A model generated the notes under the pieces. It saw only the letters and a program-made list of their open reading frames with translations. It was not told where the DNA came from and did no database searches. From NCBI GenBank assembly GCA_031284845.1, contig JAITXH010000003.1:1-6635 (forward strand): 6,635 bases of DNA, given 5' to 3'. Position numbers and translations under genes: made by a program. The stretch is from Puniceicoccales bacterium (GTDB lineage Bacteria; Verrucomicrobiota; Verrucomicrobiia; Opitutales; UBA953). The first letter of the stretch is position 1, and each line of letters begins with the position of its first letter. Shown piece after piece: positions 4,601-6,635 of the stretch.

Positions 4601-6635
4601 GTGGGGCCACGCTTGAAGTGGCGTCCACGGCGGCCAATACGCGTGTGTTTTTCACGGGTGCGTATGCGTCGGCGGATGCTGTTATCCAGAATGGAGCCGG
4701 GTCGCGCACGTTGACGCTCACGGGTGCTGGCGGTGCGTCGGCGTTGAGTCCTGATGGGGCTGTGCCGAACGCCACGGCTGGCGGTGCCTTTGGGTTGCGG
4801 CTGACAGATGTGTCCGATGGCAACGGCAGCAGGCTTGCTGTGGAGAAGACTGGTGCGGGTGTGTGGCACCTCACGAATGTTGCGAACACCTTTACCGGCG
4901 GGTTGACGATCTCGCAAGGGGCGCTGGCTGTTTCGGCAGATGGTGCCTTGGGTGGCGCGGCCAATATCGTAACGCTCAATGGAGGTGCACTGGTGAATGC
5001 GACGGCATCGCCTAATGACAATTTGTTGCTTGTGCCTGTGCCTGAGATCGTGCTTTCGCACCGCATCGCGGTGGGTGCGGCAGGCGGGGATGTGAGCGTG
5101 CTTGCCGGGACGGTTTTGACGTCGGACGGACTTCTGAGCGGTTCTGGGCTTTTGGGCAAGCGTGGCTCGGGCACTTTGGTGCTGACTGCCGGGAACACCA
5201 GTTTTCAGGGCGGCACGCGCATTTACGGCGGTGTTCTGCGCACGACGAATCCGTATGCGCTGGGCTTTGGCTCTGTGAGTGTGGATTCCGGGGCGCGTTT
5301 GCAGCTTGCGGCCACGGATGGCGACGGGCTGACGCTCACGGGAGGTCTGCTCGGGCAGGGCACGGTGGAGAACATCCGCCCGGAGAGGGCAGTGCTCACG
5401 CTCAATGTGTCGGACGCCAGCGGGAGTGTGATTTTCAGCGGAGACATTGTTGATGGCACCGGGCCATTGGCTGTGCATAAGCTTGGTTCTGGCACCCAGA
5501 CGCTGGGAGGAGCCGGGAACTATTCCGGTGGGCTGGAGGTGAGCGGCGGCATTTTGCGTTTGGCGAGTGCGGCGGCGCTTGGCTCGAGTCCTGCGCTTGT
5601 GCGTGGGGATAACGGCGGGGGCACGCTTGACATCGCCGGGCAAAATCTTTCCGGGCGTCCTGTTGTTATTTCCGGTGAGGGTGCGGCCAATCGCGGTGTT
5701 GTGCTGGACAGCATTGGCGGCGGAGTGCTGCCCGATTTGGCGCTGGGTGCGGCTTCGACGGTGCGCACGTTTGGCGGAACTCGCCTTGGTCTGGCGCGCA
5801 CGGCTGCGGATGTATCCGGCGTGCAATTGCTCTCGCTGGGTGCGGCTCCTGCGCCGTTTTTGACTCCTGATCCGCTTTGGACTTTGGATGATTTGCCTGT
5901 TTTTGTGGCCGGGGTCGGTTCCTCCGTGGAGGGGGTCGGGCTGCGCCTGCTCGCCGGAGTGCAACTGCGGCTGGATGCGAATGAGCGGCTGGCGGCGTCC
6001 ACGCCGGTGGAGGTGCGCAGCGGTGCTGCGTTGTCCATCTCGAGCCTGATCACGCAGACACTTGGCGTGCTCTCCGGAGGCGGGAGTGTGCGTGGGCAGG
6101 GGACTCTTGTTTTGGCTCCTGCGGTTCAGAATCTGGAATTTGGCGGCACGCTGGATGGCGGGGTGAATCTCACGCTCACGCGTGGTGTTGTCACGTTGAC
6201 CAATCCAGCGAGCACGACTACGGGGGTCATCACTGTTGGCGGCACGCCCGGCGATGGCGCGGTGTTGCGACTGGAGGATACGTTGACGGCTTCCGGGACA
6301 GGGACGGATGTTCTTGGTTCTGCCAGTTCCGTGTTGGCGTTGTCCAACGGTGTGGTTCGTTTTCTGGCGCCCGGCGCGTCTGAGACGGCGCGTTCGCTGT
6401 TGTTGGACGGGCAGGGCGGCACGTTGAGTGCGGAGTCTGGCGCAGTGCGTTTGCTCGGTTCGTCGTTGTTTGGGCAGTCGAGTGTTAATTATCGTTTGGA
6501 GCTTACCGGCCCTGGCACTGGCGGCAACGTGTTGCGTGCCGGGCTGGAGGATCCTTTGGCCGGTGAACTGGTGTTGGTGAAGACCGGCACGGGCACGTGG
6601 CAACTGGACGGGGCGAACGTTTACACGGGCGGCAC
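1642..6635 (+). CDS. Giant autotransporter-associated beta-strand repeat protein (partial, C-terminus off window)
   Basis: The frame is open for 1664 codons and runs off the right edge. The product starts with a signal peptide and is therefore exported. It then consists of Gly/Thr/Ser/Asn-rich beta-strand sequence typical of autotransporter-associated beta-strand repeat proteins (PF12951/TIGR02601), which fold as right-handed beta-helix passengers on the cell surface. Repeats of the form K-x-G-x-G-T-L-x-L followed by F/Y-x-G-G and G-G-x-L lie at residues 237-276, 902-936, 1069-1105, 1173-1208, 1280-1314 and 1647 onward. Trp-containing modules lie at about 22-72 and 816-866. I see only one cysteine (Cys438), as is usual for extracellular beta-helices. 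Before about codon 620 the gene is richer in A and uses ATA, AGA, CTA, TTA and TCA codons; after that it is G/T/C-rich without TTA, CTA or TCA. No enzymatic motif is recognised, so adhesion or a structural role is inference. The anchor (barrel or sorting signal) is not in view. Confidence 0.9.
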   Translation, partial: MKKFLLPLALLASAAALNAATINWGTGDGDWTATTFHGTAYAPGDTLVFNGATGGTVTVKDSITAAQVQFAGGAAANWIVKGDGTLHTVTLTGNAFSFVNGNAHVTLSRAERVQFTSSSSPASNSSDGFSLNGVLELDSFNYNLKHIDNGLIASPRIVLTGSTYIRYTGGSEQVYPQDWLPDARNNRNNNSQFFANGNTNTESWINITREDTTLEIWGASRLPTANGNNNQGQRLMKTGPGTLVITGSYLVSWGGTNYVLSGTAVGTNEGEVIITGNVGTGQENAMNKDYKEYAITVQGTGKVTLVNDRDNTGNRPTEPTVLTDSRPAYFPNRFEPTQIDPKSGVKMDGGTFDLNGHNEYIAYLDGSGGVIVNTATKPASLGIQFGDATWEDEAHKFDILPYNNYHAERGRYAQDLASTYGGRIADDPDKGAISIGLCAPTRSLTLYTADPTDSLGHNYRGATNIYLGALQLGTPANSVIIPNTDIIVHLNSEAMRAITKYSLNGGMLEDGYTTETRNGRVSLYQVDGLAGKSISGTGSIVKEALDNTVTLPTLENFTGIIRVRAGTLEFTGDAHPSRLAVDGGGQIKVPTGKTMILDGDNIPAFDPTDLGYLNELDRLWALRSGVKYDTNILDYYDYDRKSNIGRVRISNSVPTNLVDFDVVGNLRVSGGHKLFIGANSALTEDQLSVSGLLTVSQARLYYNAITSTGTPPRPQTGDPGVATSSDIIYTNALSASGENTILFQELKNSTAFYKLITVATGASISDEALASFVVDGATASVKAILESPDVSTSFTRQDDGRTLVLNVVYRSSPESLLWNGTSTAAGRQWDYSEFNWLVSDSSNAKFAERAAVEFRDGGERTVNIDTPVNPFSLQVDVSEFTQPLLFSFGAAGKLTGTTGIAKAGSGTLVLRGNAESSLNDFTGVVSIRGGVLELAGQARLLGNRSQSSVLGSGASSADLLIDSGVLRFSGDASNATTTNRTFTMGYRGATLEVASTAANTRVFFTGAYASADAVIQNGAGSRTLTLTGAGGASALSPDGAVPNATAGGAFGLRLTDVSDGNGSRLAVEKTGAGVWHLTNVANTFTGGLTISQGALAVSADGALGGAANIVTLNGGALVNATASPNDNLLLVPVPEIVLSHRIAVGAAGGDVSVLAGTVLTSDGLLSGSGLLGKRGSGTLVLTAGNTSFQGGTRIYGGVLRTTNPYALGFGSVSVDSGARLQLAATDGDGLTLTGGLLGQGTVENIRPERAVLTLNVSDASGSVIFSGDIVDGTGPLAVHKLGSGTQTLGGAGNYSGGLEVSGGILRLASAAALGSSPALVRGDNGGGTLDIAGQNLSGRPVVISGEGAANRGVVLDSIGGGVLPDLALGAASTVRTFGGTRLGLARTAADVSGVQLLSLGAAPAPFLTPDPLWTLDDLPVFVAGVGSSVEGVGLRLLAGVQLRLDANERLAASTPVEVRSGAALSISSLITQTLGVLSGGGSVRGQGTLVLAPAVQNLEFGGTLDGGVNLTLTRGVVTLTNPASTTTGVITVGGTPGDGAVLRLEDTLTASGTGTDVLGSASSVLALSNGVVRFLAPGASETARSLLLDGQGGTLSAESGAVRLLGSSLFGQSSVNYRLELTGPGTGGNVLRAGLEDPLAGELVLVKTGTGTWQLDGANVYTGG
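1699..1857 (+). other. N-terminal Trp-containing beta module (residues 20-72)
   Basis: Directly after the signal peptide, INWGTGDGDW (residues 22-31) is followed by YAPGDTLVFNG and GTVTVKDSITAAQVQF. The pattern 'W-x-G ... W ... GD-x-(hydrophobic)-F ... V-x-(hydrophobic)' commonly opens proteins of this repeat class and recurs at residues 816-866. It probably forms the N-terminal cap of the beta-helix (inference). Confidence 0.55.
2350..2469 (+). repeat. Beta-strand repeat 1 (residues 237-276), expanded
   Basis: KTGPGTLVITGS (residues 237-248) is a canonical repeat opening, and NEGEVIITGN (about 268-277) the closing strand. The linker between them is longer than in the C-terminal copies. Further on, residues 349-373 (GGTFDLNGHNEYI, then LDGSGGVIVN) show the 'GGT-DLNG ... 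LxGSGGxI-N' pattern that usually follows these repeats. This shows the N-terminal part belongs to the same fold class despite its different base composition. Confidence 0.6.
4087..4239 (+). other. Second Trp-containing module (residues 816-866)
   Basis: LLWNGTSTAAGRQWDYSEF is followed by NWLV, then FAERAAVEFRDGG and TVNIDTPVNP. This matches the module 'LxWxG...W(D/N)....NW....F...DxVxFxD....V.(I/L)' seen at the start of beta-strand repeat blocks, and echoes residues 20-72. It marks the boundary where a new repeat block begins, and lies about 200 codons after the composition change. Confidence 0.6.
4345..4449 (+). repeat. Beta-strand repeat 2 (residues 902-936)
   Basis: KAGSGTLVLRGN, then DFTGVVSIRGGVLELAG: a full unit with the K-x-G-x-G-T-L opening, the F-T-G turn and the R-G-G-x-L-x-L closing strand. 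Confidence 0.75.
4846..4956 (+). repeat. Beta-strand repeat 3 (residues 1069-1105)
   Basis: KTGAGVWHLTN, then NTFTGGLTISQGALAVSADG and ALGG: the copy closest to the family consensus in this protein, including NTFTGG and the A-L-G end. Confidence 0.85.
5158..5265 (+). repeat. Beta-strand repeat 4 (residues 1173-1208)
   Basis: KRGSGTLVLTAGNTSFQGG, then TRIYGGVLRTTNPYALG: a full canonical unit starting 104 residues after repeat 3. Confidence 0.85.
5479..5583 (+). repeat. Beta-strand repeat 5 (residues 1280-1314)
   Basis: KLGSGTQTLGGAGNYSGG, then LEVSGGILRLASAAALG: a full unit starting 107 residues after repeat 4. Confidence 0.8.
6580..6635 (+). repeat. Beta-strand repeat 6 (residue 1647 on), cut by window end
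   Basis: KTGTGTWQLDGANVYTGG matches the first half of the repeat, including the N-x-Y-T-G-G turn. The rest lies beyond the window, which shows the repeat domain continues. Between repeats 5 and 6 the sequence (residues 1315-1646) is still beta-type, but copies are degenerate. Confidence 0.8.

Noticed and set aside
3505..6603. 1032-codon open frame on the minus strand
   Set aside because: It lies in exact codon register opposite the giant exported protein. It stays open only because that gene avoids TTA, CTA and TCA. The product is Arg/Gln/His/Pro/Thr-rich with no fold-like pattern, no hydrophobic core and no signal, while the plus strand has signal peptide and repeats.

Overview
The window looks like chromosomal accessory DNA from a Verrucomicrobiota bacterium, most likely of the Opitutaceae type. 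The basis is the pairing of a very long secreted protein built from autotransporter-associated beta-strand repeats with an Rpn-family nuclease, a combination I associate with that group from general knowledge. No rRNA or other marker is present, so the assignment is an inference. No tRNA, CRISPR array, insertion sequence or convincing intrinsic terminator between genes was found.

Layout. (1) Positions 1-124, minus strand: the first 41 codons of a gene that leaves the window on the left. It may be a PTS IIA/PtsN-like protein, but this is weak. (2) Positions 125-293: a divergent intergenic region rich in dyad symmetry, including a perfect inverted repeat with 12-bp arms that can fold in two ways. 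(3) Positions 294-1334, plus strand: a complete 346-residue Rpn (PD-(D/E)XK, Transposase_31) nuclease. Its C-terminal tail carries a 24-bp tandem repeat and begins with an internal ATG preceded by a well-spaced GAGG. This is the architecture expected of an intragenic RpnS-type antitoxin. (4) Positions 1335-1641: a gap of about 300 bases with no convincing gene. It ends in a pyrimidine-rich, almost G-free leader with three CTCAT units and no Shine-Dalgarno sequence. (5) Positions 1642-6635, plus strand: a giant exported repeat protein, open for 1664 codons and cut by the right edge.

The large protein has a signal peptide, two Trp-rich modules of the kind seen in this protein class, and six recognisable beta-strand repeats, three of them spaced about 105 residues apart. 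Its first 620 or so codons are richer in A and use rare codons. The remainder avoids TTA, CTA and TCA completely, which creates a 1032-codon open frame on the opposite strand that is almost certainly a shadow. How the protein is anchored (outer-membrane barrel or sorting signal) cannot be seen because the C-terminus is missing.

The genes do not form an obvious pathway. The Rpn gene is best read as a mobile or defence-type gene between a divergent housekeeping or regulatory gene and a surface-protein gene. The most interesting candidate is the gene-within-a-gene in the Rpn reading frame.
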